DNA of 64,000 bases, from contig JBMDXQ010000088.1 of the NCBI GenBank assembly GCA_048594975.1, positions 1-64,000 on the forward strand, in the 5' to 3' direction. This document shows, piece by piece, positions 1 to 7,609 of the stretch (the stretch's first letter is position 1; every line of letters starts with the position of its first letter). Position numbers and translations under genes: made by a program. Under the pieces are notes generated by a model that was not told the origin of the DNA, did no database searches, and was given only the letters and a program-made list of their open reading frames with translations. The DNA is from JBMDXB01 sp048594975 (GTDB lineage: Bacteria; Acidobacteriota; Vicinamibacteria; Vicinamibacterales; 2-12-FULL-66-21).

Positions 1-738
1 ATTGCCGATGTCGCCGTTGCCGTAGTCCCAGTTCCAGTGCCAGTTGTAGTGGAAGCGGTTGCGATTGAACGGCCGCAGGGGAGCCGGACCGAGCCAGAGG
101 TCGTAGTGCACGCCTTTCGGCACCGGTTCGTCTTTCATGCGGCCGATCGGCTTGCGCCACTTGTAGCAGAGACCTTTCGCCAGGTAGACCTCGCCGAGCC
201 CCCCCTCCTCGAGGAACTTCGCCATCGTCTGCGCGCAGGGATTGCTCCGCTGCTCGGCGCCGTCCTGGACGATGACCTTCGCCCTCTTCGCGGCGGCGGC
301 GAGCAGTCGACCCTCGTGAACGTTGTGGCAGCAGGGTTTTTCGACCGTCACGTGCTTGCCGGCCTGGATCGCCCAGAGCGCCGCGAGCGTATGCCAGTGA
401 TTCGGCGTCACGATCGACACCGCGTCGACGTCCTTGGCCTCGTACAGCTTCCGGAGATCGGTGTAGGTCCTCGGCTTGGGCCGGCCCTCCTTGACAAACA
501 CCTCCTCGATCACCCTGGGGAAGAGGTTCTCGTCGACATCGCAGAGCGCGGCGACCTCGACATCAGGAAGCTCGGCGAAGGCTCTGGCATGGTTCCGTCC
601 CATCCCGTTGACTCCGACCACGGCGACGCGCACACGGTCGTTCGCGCCCAGCCACGCACTCGACCGTGCCGTGAGCAACGCTCCCAGACCGAATGCGCCG
701 TTCTCCAGGAATTCGCGGCGTCGAATGGTCTCGCTCAT
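1..738 (-). CDS. Gfo/Idh/MocA family oxidoreductase, exported (partial)
   Basis: Begins at the ATG at 738 and runs left off the window, so the C-terminus is missing. The N-terminus (MSETIRRREFLENGAFG) carries a twin-arginine motif, RRREFL, followed by a hydrophobic stretch, so Tat export is likely. A Rossmann motif follows (VAVVGVNGMGRNHA), then the NAD-binding and catalytic pattern of the family (SIVTPNHWH, and EKPCCHNVHEG with the conserved EKP lysine). These enzymes are NAD(P)-dependent oxidoreductases, usually on sugars or inositols; the substrate cannot be read here. It is divergent from the DUF1080 gene with 72 bases between the starts, a common pairing in Acidobacteriota and Planctomycetota sugar-related loci. 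Two relatives lie at 52964-55600. Confidence 0.9.
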   Translation of the reverse strand, partial: MSETIRRREFLENGAFGLGALLTARSSAWLGANDRVRVAVVGVNGMGRNHARAFAELPDVEVAALCDVDENLFPRVIEEVFVKEGRPKPRTYTDLRKLYEAKDVDAVSIVTPNHWHTLAALWAIQAGKHVTVEKPCCHNVHEGRLLAAAAKRAKVIVQDGAEQRSNPCAQTMAKFLEEGGLGEVYLAKGLCYKWRKPIGRMKDEPVPKGVHYDLWLGPAPLRPFNRNRFHYNWHWNWDYGNGDIGN

Positions 739-810
739 TGTTGCTTCCATCCTTTCGTCTGGACCGGAGCCTGCGTTAAGCTAGCGCAATTCCGCTGTCG
801 AGGCCATCGC

Positions 811-1527
811 ATGCAGCAGCTTCTCCTCGTTGGCGTTCTCGCGCTTTCGCTCCTGCCCCGACAGGCGGTCGCGACCGATCCTGCGCAGAATACGCTCACA
901 GCGGCGGAAAAGGCCGCTGGCTGGCAGTTGCTGTTCGACGGCCGGACGCTCGACGCTTGGCGTGGATACCGCCGCGACGCGCTGCCGGAAACCGGCTGGG
1001 AGATCAAGGACGGCATCCTGCGCACGATTCCGAAGCTCAAGAGCGGCGACCTCATCACGCGGCAGAAATTTCACGATTTCGAGTTCGCCTGGGAGTGGCG
1101 TGTCGCGCCGGGAGGGAACAACGGGGTGAAGTATTTCGTGACCGAGGATCGCCCGAAGTCGCCGGGGCACGAGTACCAGATGATCGACGATCGCGGCTAT
1201 CCCGGCAAACTCGGCCCGAACCAGTTGACCGCCGACTTCTACGAGGTGCTGCCCGCGGCGGCCGACAAACCGCTTCGGCCGGCAGGCGAATGGAACGCGT
1301 CGCGGGTCGTCGTCCGCGGCACGCGCGTGGAGCACTGGCTGAATGGCAGCAACGTCCTCACCTACGAGCTCGGGAGCGAGGCGGTGAAGGCCGGACTCGA
1401 GAAGAGCAAGTTCAAGGGCCACCCGGGCTTCGGCGAGAAGATCGCCGGGCACATCATGCTCACCTACCACCAGGACGAATGCTCCTATCGCAACCTGAAG
1501 ATCCGCGAGACGAAAGAGACGAGATAG
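811..1527 (+). CDS. DUF1080 (3-keto-disaccharide hydrolase-like) exported protein
   Basis: 238 residues. A signal peptide (MQQLLLVGVLALSLLPRQAVA) precedes a concanavalin-like jelly-roll domain of the DUF1080 family. Typical family signatures are GWQLLFDGRTLDAWRG near the start, GGNNGVKYFV in the middle and HIMLTYHQDECSYRNLKI at the end. Characterised members hydrolyse 3-keto-glucosides; activity here is inferred from the family. The reading frame is open well upstream, but the ATG at 811 gives a clean signal peptide and leaves room for the divergent oxidoreductase starting at 738. The two may share a promoter region and act on the same class of oxidised sugar, since many Gfo/Idh/MocA enzymes make or reduce 3-keto sugars. 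Confidence 0.88.
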   Translation: MQQLLLVGVLALSLLPRQAVATDPAQNTLTAAEKAAGWQLLFDGRTLDAWRGYRRDALPETGWEIKDGILRTIPKLKSGDLITRQKFHDFEFAWEWRVAPGGNNGVKYFVTEDRPKSPGHEYQMIDDRGYPGKLGPNQLTADFYEVLPAAADKPLRPAGEWNASRVVVRGTRVEHWLNGSNVLTYELGSEAVKAGLEKSKFKGHPGFGEKIAGHIMLTYHQDECSYRNLKIRETKETR

Positions 1528-1687
1528 CGGGTCCGAGGTCCCCGACAGATTCCGACCTCTATAACCGCCGGCGCTCGCATCGGGGACGTCGACTCAGCGG
1601 CCATGGCTTGACAAGACGGGCGCGGGGCTTCGAGGTGCTATCGAACGACTCGACAGAATCGCTCACGCTTGACACGGTCTTTCCATA

Positions 1688-2278
1688 TCAGAAGTAGACG
1701 GTGGCCCCCAGCGTCCACATTGACCCCCGGTGCCCAGGAATCAATCCACCGATGAATCCCTCGTCATCATCATCGTCGCTGAAGTCGAGGAAGGTGTAGC
1801 GGTAATCGCCGTGGATGCCGAAATGCCTGGCAGGCAGGATCTCCAGGCCGATGCCGGCGTGCCAGCCGAACTCGGTCGTGCTGACGCTCAGATCTTCATC
1901 GCCATCCAGCGGCTCGACCTTGCGGCGATACCACCCTGGTCCGCCCAATAGGAATGGAGAAACGCGGCCCGCGCCCAGCCGCAAGACGAGCGATGCCTGT
2001 ATCGGGGTCGCAGTGACCTTCTCGTTGAGGAGCTCGAACGACTCTGAATGTCTGTCAAGGGATACTTCGAAGCCGATGCGCCGTGAGAGGAGGCGCACCT
2101 GACCGCCCACGAAGCGAACGGATTCCCCGTCGACGTCGACGTCACTCGTGACCCAGGCGAGGCGCGCACCGAGTCCGAAACCCTGTGCAGACACGGGTGC
2201 AGTCCAAGACAGCAGCCCGCTGAAGGCGAGCACCGTTAAAGCTACCTGGCGTACCGCCAGCGTGCACACGGATCGCAT
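1688..2278 (-). CDS. small outer-membrane beta-barrel protein
   Basis: 196 residues from the ATG at 2278, which gives MRSVCTLAVRQVALTVLAFSGLLSWTAPVSAQ, a plausible signal peptide ending at an AQ site; a GTG at 2308 would add ten residues. The mature part alternates polar and hydrophobic residues in beta-strand fashion and ends in an aromatic residue (GATVYF), the usual BAM recognition signature. It contains an unusual acidic run, DFSDDDDDEGF, probably in an extracellular loop. It resembles OmpW/OmpA-type eight-strand barrels in size, but no specific family can be named. A stand-alone gene between the DUF1080 gene (convergent) and the TonB-dependent receptor. Confidence 0.7.
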   Translation of the reverse strand: MRSVCTLAVRQVALTVLAFSGLLSWTAPVSAQGFGLGARLAWVTSDVDVDGESVRFVGGQVRLLSRRIGFEVSLDRHSESFELLNEKVTATPIQASLVLRLGAGRVSPFLLGGPGWYRRKVEPLDGDEDLSVSTTEFGWHAGIGLEILPARHFGIHGDYRYTFLDFSDDDDDEGFIGGLIPGHRGSMWTLGATVYF

Positions 2279-2308
2279 GGCTGAACTCCGGCCACTCGAA
2301 TTCCTCAC

Positions 2309-2717
2309 GGCCGACTGCCGAAGGATGGAGAGGCATGTCTGTCCTCCTTCTATCGGAACGGGCGGCCCAGAACTTCAGCAATGATCATGTTCGGCGAGCA
2401 CGACGGGATGGTGTTCTGGCACCAAGGTGTCGAGTATCGTCGCGCGAACGGACGTCGGTCTCGAAAGGGGCCCGCCGATGACTCGTGCGCGCCCATTACG
2501 GGACCCTTGTCACGGTGTCATCGAGGGCCACGGTGAACAGGCGATGGGAGATAGGCCGCCTGTTCACCGTCATTGGCGATCGCGTTGCGTGCGTGCGATG
2601 TTCACCTTGTGTCGCCGCCCGCCAGGGCTCAAGTGCCTTCTGCGCAGAATGGACGCCAGCGAACGTGTCCGCTGTTCACTCTTTGCGAGAAGTTCCAGTG
2701 TCCCCCTCTTCGTCCGC
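2309..2717. other. intergenic stretch with one hairpin
   Basis: No convincing gene. The only structure seen is the perfect inverted repeat listed at 2531-2569. The long frame open on the + strand across this stretch is the antisense of the TonB-receptor gene. Confidence 0.5.
2531..2569. repeat. perfect 12-bp inverted repeat (hairpin)
   Basis: CGGTGAACAGGC at 2531-2542 pairs with GCCTGTTCACCG at 2558-2569 around a 15-base loop. It lies about 150 bases past the stop of the TonB-dependent receptor gene, so it could act as its terminator or protect the transcript end. No T-tract follows on either strand, so it may equally be a regulator-binding palindrome. Confidence 0.55.
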
Positions 2718-5700
2718 TTACCATCCCACCCGCACGCCAACGCGCAACTGCCGCTCTCCGTAAGTGCTCGTGATCTCGGTATACCCATTCAGGTTGCGGA
2801 TCGAGCCATCGGGATTGAGCTGGAGGTTCGACACGTTGCCGCCCGGGTTGTTGAAATGGTCGATGTTGAGCACGTTGAACGCCTCGAACCTGAGCTGCAC
2901 GTTCATGTTCCTCGGCAGATCGAGCTGTCGAAAGATGCCGAGATCCCAGTTGGCATAACCCGGCCCTCGTACCGCGCCCCATGGTGCCGTCCCGAACCGG
3001 GCCTCGGTGACCGGCTTGAACGCCAGCGGATCGAAGTACGGATTCCCGCGGCCGACGCCGCCGAGGATCTCGACGTCACTCGTCACCTGGTCGGCGCGCT
3101 GCGCGCTGCCGGGCGCGTTGAGGGTCGTGCCGCTGGCGGTGACGTCGAACGGCGTCCCGCTCGTGAAGCTCCAGATGTTGTTGACCTGCCAGCCGCCGAC
3201 GATCGCGGCGACCACGCCACCGCCGTTCAGCCACCGGCGGCCGGGGCCGAACGGAAGCTCCGTGAGGTTGGTGACCTGGAGGTTGTGCGTGCGGTCGAAC
3301 GGGCTGATCGCCGTGTTCAGGTGGTAGAACTCGGGGATCTGGATTCGGGCGGTGTTGTCGCTGTCAGGCGCGCCCGCGATGCCCGTCGATTTCGACGATG
3401 TGTAGCCGACGCCGATCTGGAAGCCGTTCCGGAAGCGCCGATCGAGCCGCGTCTGCAACGCGTCGTACTTGCTGTTGCCAATGTTCGTCACCAGGAGCGT
3501 CTGCGCGGTGCGGCCGAACTGCTGACTGAGCTGGCGGCCGGCCTCGCCTCCCCCGATCGGCGACCAGTTCAGCTCCCGGTAGCCGAGCTGATCGATCTGG
3601 CGCGTGCCAACGTAAGCGGCCTCGCCCACGAATCCCCATTTCAGTTCTTTCTGCACCGCCGCATTGAACGACCTGATATACCCGCGGTTGAAGTCGTCGG
3701 GAAGCGTGAACGCCGTGACGTTCAACGGGATGTCGATGATGCCGTTCCCGAGATCGGCGTCGGGAATCGGCGGCACGCCGTCGGCCGTGTGTCCGGCCCA
3801 CGCAAAGGGGTTCGGCGCCTGGACCACGAGGTTCAGCAGCACCGGGTGGTTCGTGCGCATCGGGCGTGCCAGCGAATAGGGATCGTTCGTGATGCCGAAA
3901 CCGGCGCGCACCACCATCGTGCTGGTCGGCCGGTACGTCAGCCCCAGGCGCGGCGCGAAGAGCCCCTTCTCGTTCTTGATCCCCAAATCCCTGGGAACCG
4001 ATCCAACGCCGCCGATCTCCATCAGGTTCGTGGCCGGGTTGTAGCGCTCGAGGCCGCGATCCGAGCGCGTGGGAATGGGGAAGTACTCGTACCGCGTGCC
4101 GAAGGAGAGCGTCAGGCGATCCGAGACCTGCCATTGATCGCGAACGTAGAAACTGTAGCTGCGCATCCGCGTCGTATACGGCGCCACCGCCAGATTGAGG
4201 CGCCCCAGCGTGCTGGGAAGGCCAAGGAGGAACGATCCCCACGCGTTGTACAAGTTCCCTCCCGGTCCGCCCCTGACCTGCGTCGGACCTCCCCCGAACG
4301 CAAAGCCGCCGCGGGCGCCGAAGTTGGTGCCGCCGCTCATCTCGGGCTGGATGTGATTCAACGCCTGGAGGTAGAGGTCGGTGCCGAACCTGAGGTTGTG
4401 CGCGTTTTTGTTCCAGGTCACGTTCACGACCGTCTGGTACTGGTCGTCGTCGCGGTTGTAGGGCATGTAGAGCTCGGTGATGCCGATGTCCTGGAACGTG
4501 TTGAAGTCGAACACCGGCATGCCGCCCTCGAACGCGCGCGGTCCGTTGAGCCCTGGGATCCCCAGCAGGTCCTGTCCCTTGTTCTGCCCGATGTCCGAAT
4601 GCGACACGTCGGTGTACATCCGTACGTAGCCGAAGTGCGCGTCGGCTACCAGGTTGGACGAAAACGCGTAGGTGCCGCCAGCCGAGAAGTTGGCCGTGTA
4701 GCCCTGGCCGGTTCCCGGGTTCCCGCCGGCGATCGGCGCACCCTGCAGGACGTCGCCGTACACAGTCTCGTTGAACGTCCAGAAGTCGAGGTGGCTGTAG
4801 CGGCCGAAGATGTTCAACTTCGACGTCGCGTTCCAGTTCACCTTCGTGTCGAGCGTCCAGCGGTTGAACTCGAATGGCGCTGAAACGAAGTAGTTGTTGG
4901 TGTCGCCCGGCAGGTTCGGCAGCGGCAACAGGCTGATGATCTTGGCGGCAGTCGGATCGATGCGTTGCTGCGGAATGATGTTGCCCGGAAACGGCGTGCG
5001 GCCCGAGCCGTCGGCATTCCCGGTCGTCGGGTCGTAGATGAGGCTCGTCGACGCGGACAGGTCGCCGCGACGCAGCGCCTCGGTTGGCACCGAGATCGTG
5101 CGGGTGGCATTCTGCTTGTCCCGCGTGCCCTCGTAGCTGCCGAAGTAGAACAGCTTGTTGTGCACGACCGGGCCGCCGAGCGTCCCGCCGTACTGGTGAT
5201 ACGCCCAGTCGCCCTTCGGCGTGCCGGCCGGAGTGAAGTGACCGAGCTCCCGCATCTGCTCGTTGTTGTAGTACTCGAACAGCGAGCCTCTGAGATCGTT
5301 CGTTCCGCTCCTGATCTGCACGTTGATGGCCGACCCGCCTGCGAGACCCTGCTCCGCGTCGAAGCTGTTGGTGACGACGTTCACGGTTTCGAGGGATTCG
5401 AGCGCCGGGACGTAAGCCGCGACGTGCGGCAGCCAGATGTTGGTCGTGCTGACGCCGTCGATCCGGGTGTTGTTGGAGCTGCGGCTCGCGCCATTCACGT
5501 TGAACACGAGCGCACGCGACGGATTCGACGGAATCGAGTGCGCATCAGCCGGCGGCGTGAAACCGGGAAGTACCTTGAACAGCTGCTGATAGTTGCGTCC
5601 GACGGGTACTGGCAGGTCCGTCAACTGGCGCGCGTTCAGCTCCGAGCGTACCTCCGCCCGGTCCGTCTGGAGGATCGGTGACTCGGCCGACACGGTTACC

Positions 5701-6068
5701 TCCTCGGTCACCTGTCCGACCTCGAGCTTCGCGTCGACGCGCGCGGTCGAATTGAGCGTGACCTGCACGCCCGGACGCCCGAATCCGCGGAATCCCGCCA
5801 TCGTCACCCTGACGGAGTAGGTGCCGGTCGGGACGGCCGTGAAGTGATACGCACCCGCCGCGTCGCTGACGAGTTCGCGTGTCAACTTGGTTTCGGCGTG
5901 CTCGATCGTCACGGTCGCGCCGGGCAGCGCCGCGCCGGTCGAGTCGGTGACATTTCCGATGATTGAGCCGTAGAGAACCTGTGCCCTTGCGATCGGCGCA
6001 CAGACCACGGCTGCAGCCAGCAGTGTGCAAGCCAGGGTCCACCGACGACACCACGAGATCAGCGCCAT
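2718..6068 (-). CDS. TonB-dependent receptor, Oar-type, with N-terminal carboxypeptidase-like regulatory domain
   Basis: 1116 residues, the usual size of the family. Order seen: signal peptide (about 1-29), carboxypeptidase-regulatory-like beta-sandwich (about 30-110; GNVTDSTGAALPGATVTIEH), plug domain (about 120-240), then a long 22-strand-type barrel ending GVRVGW with a terminal aromatic. A strong ribosome site (GAGGAGGG) precedes the ATG at 6068. Such receptors sit in the outer membrane and import large substrates such as glycan or protein fragments; Acidobacteriota carry dozens, often without a SusD partner, and none is seen here. The ligand cannot be read. The gene stands alone; a G-quadruplex motif lies about 130 bases upstream. 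Confidence 0.92.
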   Translation of the reverse strand: MALISWCRRWTLACTLLAAAVVCAPIARAQVLYGSIIGNVTDSTGAALPGATVTIEHAETKLTRELVSDAAGAYHFTAVPTGTYSVRVTMAGFRGFGRPGVQVTLNSTARVDAKLEVGQVTEEVTVSAESPILQTDRAEVRSELNARQLTDLPVPVGRNYQQLFKVLPGFTPPADAHSIPSNPSRALVFNVNGASRSSNNTRIDGVSTTNIWLPHVAAYVPALESLETVNVVTNSFDAEQGLAGGSAINVQIRSGTNDLRGSLFEYYNNEQMRELGHFTPAGTPKGDWAYHQYGGTLGGPVVHNKLFYFGSYEGTRDKQNATRTISVPTEALRRGDLSASTSLIYDPTTGNADGSGRTPFPGNIIPQQRIDPTAAKIISLLPLPNLPGDTNNYFVSAPFEFNRWTLDTKVNWNATSKLNIFGRYSHLDFWTFNETVYGDVLQGAPIAGGNPGTGQGYTANFSAGGTYAFSSNLVADAHFGYVRMYTDVSHSDIGQNKGQDLLGIPGLNGPRAFEGGMPVFDFNTFQDIGITELYMPYNRDDDQYQTVVNVTWNKNAHNLRFGTDLYLQALNHIQPEMSGGTNFGARGGFAFGGGPTQVRGGPGGNLYNAWGSFLLGLPSTLGRLNLAVAPYTTRMRSYSFYVRDQWQVSDRLTLSFGTRYEYFPIPTRSDRGLERYNPATNLMEIGGVGSVPRDLGIKNEKGLFAPRLGLTYRPTSTMVVRAGFGITNDPYSLARPMRTNHPVLLNLVVQAPNPFAWAGHTADGVPPIPDADLGNGIIDIPLNVTAFTLPDDFNRGYIRSFNAAVQKELKWGFVGEAAYVGTRQIDQLGYRELNWSPIGGGEAGRQLSQQFGRTAQTLLVTNIGNSKYDALQTRLDRRFRNGFQIGVGYTSSKSTGIAGAPDSDNTARIQIPEFYHLNTAISPFDRTHNLQVTNLTELPFGPGRRWLNGGGVVAAIVGGWQVNNIWSFTSGTPFDVTASGTTLNAPGSAQRADQVTSDVEILGGVGRGNPYFDPLAFKPVTEARFGTAPWGAVRGPGYANWDLGIFRQLDLPRNMNVQLRFEAFNVLNIDHFNNPGGNVSNLQLNPDGSIRNLNGYTEITSTYGERQLRVGVRVGW

Positions 6069-6199
6069 TTCACCCTCCTCACGCTCTCGGCTGACGGAAC
6101 CAGCGGATTTCCCAACGATTCAGCTGCACCGTTCTCCCGGCGGGCAGCTTGGGAGGCGCCGCACAACCTACGGGCTTGCGACACGGTTGTCAAGGAGGT

Positions 6200-6222
6200 G
6201 GGGGGCGAGGGGAGGGTGGGGG
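6200..6222 (+). promoter_or_regulatory. G-quadruplex motif upstream of the TonB-dependent receptor
   Basis: The + strand carries four G-runs of 6, 4, 3 and 5 bases (6200-6205, 6209-6212, 6214-6216, 6218-6222) with loops of 3, 1 and 1. This satisfies the classical G3+ N1-7 pattern with very short loops, which favours a stable parallel quadruplex. It sits about 130 bases upstream of the receptor start, on the template strand for that gene. Confidence 0.5.
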
Positions 6223-6483
6223 CGACGAGTGGCGCGTGAACGGCGGGCGGGCGTATGGCGGGTGAAGCGCCACCGTAACCTCAGGCCTGACCGCGGCGCG
6301 CCTCGGAACGGGAGTGCGGCACGACGGTCATTGACGCCGAGACGCGTGCGGTCGCGTTTGGCCCCGCCGCAGCCGCCCGACATATCGCCTCGGCGCCGCA
6401 AGACGCGCGCACTCGTCACGCAACGCGATCGCTTCCGGCGCGGCAGCGCGCTGCCGCGCCGGCGCGCGCCCACCGCGCTCTTG

Positions 6484-6627
6484 ATGAGCATCCGCACAGT
6501 CGGCGCTGCCGCCATAAGACTCTTCGGTTTGTACTACTGCGGCATCACCGTCATCAGTCTTGCCGTACTGGTCGCGTCTTTCTTCATCCTCCAATCGAAG
6601 GTCTGCCCACTGCTCGCGAGCTGTTGA
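6484..6627 (+). CDS. short hypothetical membrane protein, possibly a truncated gene
   Basis: 47 residues starting MSIRTVGAAAIRLFGLYY, then one clear hydrophobic helix (about 17-38, CGITVISLAVLVASFFIL) and a short tail. The composition is much more protein-like than the surrounding arginine-rich frames. No ribosome site is obvious, so this may be the front part of a longer membrane protein whose rest has decayed. Function unknown. Confidence 0.35.
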   Translation: MSIRTVGAAAIRLFGLYYCGITVISLAVLVASFFILQSKVCPLLASC

Positions 6628-7212
6628 TGGCGAACCTGGTCCACGTGAGTGGATACGTGATCGAGATCAGGCTTGTCGAAACGCGGCGAACGCCCGCAGG
6701 CGTGTCTGGCCGTTACCAACTGAGTGCGGCACTCCAGCGCCAATACTCAGGCAGGGCGCGCTTCGCTGAGAACAAGGGTCACAGGTCACCGCCGGTATGA
6801 CTACCGCGCCCGTCCAGACGCATCGTATCCGCCTTTCGTAAGATGTTCTGCAAACCGGATCCAGCCCAGAGAAGCAAGATGCGAGGAGACATGGTCGTTC
6901 ACCTCCGCCCTGGAAACGTGGCCCAGATCACGGCGCCGGGCATGTGCTGCGTGATGCATTTCCGTAGACGATGTTCGCAACGGGCAGTGCATCACTTGCC
7001 ATTGGCGTGAGTGCGGCGCCGGGCGGAATCACTACGCAGCCCTCGGAGCCTTGCGCTCGTGGAGTTCACATGCGCGCCTCAGATGGGGCGCAGGAGGAGT
7101 GGTTGCAGCGTGAACGAGCGACGCCGGCCTCACCAGCCAAGGCCGGCGCGCGCCGCGAAACCATAACTGGAAGTGTCAACACCGGTTCGAAACTGGAACA
7201 GAACCGAGCCCT

Positions 7213-7548
7213 CTATTCCGTGCTGGTTTGCTTTGTGACTACCGACTTCACTCCGGTCGCCACTGCCGTTTCCACGCCGACTTTCACAGATGACTTGACG
7301 CCCGACTTGACGAGAGATTTCACAGAAGGAAACGCGGCCGCGGATGTGCGCGCGACGATGAGTTCCTCGAGGATTTCGGCGCGGTCCTTCTCGTCGAGCT
7401 CGAATCCCAACTCCGTGAGGGTCTCGATTGGCTTCGTCTCCAGTCGCTTCCGGACTTCCGGGTCTGTCGCGACCCGGTCCAGCGCCTGGGCGAGCATGTC
7501 GAAGTGTCCTTTCGCCCGATCGAATCCAGCCTTGAGCTCTGAATCCAT
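7213..7548 (-). CDS. candidate RiPP precursor: Nif11/NHLP-like leader with V-x-x-x tetrad repeat tail
   Basis: 111 residues. The ATG at 7548 has a GGAGGT five bases upstream (7554-7559), the best ribosome site in this area. Residues 1-66 form a helical, acidic leader-like region; DPEVRKRLETKPIETLTELG resembles the Nif11 / nitrile-hydratase-like (NHLP) leaders of modified peptides. Residues 76-107 are a striking repeat: valines at 76, 80, 84, 88, 92, 96, 100 and 104, exactly four apart, in units VKSL, VKSG, VKSS, VKVG, VETA, VATG, VKSV, VTKQ. The gene ends in KQTSTE and lacks cysteine altogether. It lies 61 bases downstream of, and on the same strand as, a B12-type radical SAM gene, so it is probably its substrate. 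No Gly-Gly cleavage site is seen, and no protease or exporter lies nearby. The alternative is a non-modified amphipathic-helix protein. Confidence 0.65.
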   Translation of the reverse strand: MDSELKAGFDRAKGHFDMLAQALDRVATDPEVRKRLETKPIETLTELGFELDEKDRAEILEELIVARTSAAAFPSVKSLVKSGVKSSVKVGVETAVATGVKSVVTKQTSTE

Positions 7549-7609
7549 GACGTACCTCCATGGGTGCGATAGTGGCGTGTTGAGGACCTGGTCGTTTCGT
7601 ATTGTGCAG

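Larger units (their letters stand above)
6069..7212. other. 1.1-kb gap between receptor and candidate precursor gene
   Basis: Contains a G-quadruplex motif (6200-6222) and a short membrane-protein ORF (6484-6627). A second 39-codon ORF at 6891-7010 (MVVHLRPGNVAQITAPG...) follows an AGGAG but has poor spacing and an arginine-rich tail, so it was not called. Nothing else is recognised. Confidence 0.45.

Noticed and set aside
2427..4883. 818-codon open frame on the + strand
   Set aside because: It is antisense to the TonB-dependent receptor; the protein is arginine- and valine-rich and matches no fold. GC-rich coding DNA leaves such mirror frames open.
7130..7561. Alternative 143-codon frame over the candidate precursor gene
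   Set aside because: It would start 13 bases earlier without a ribosome site and is Arg/Gly-rich; the GGAGGT spacing and the ordered repeat support the frame that was called.
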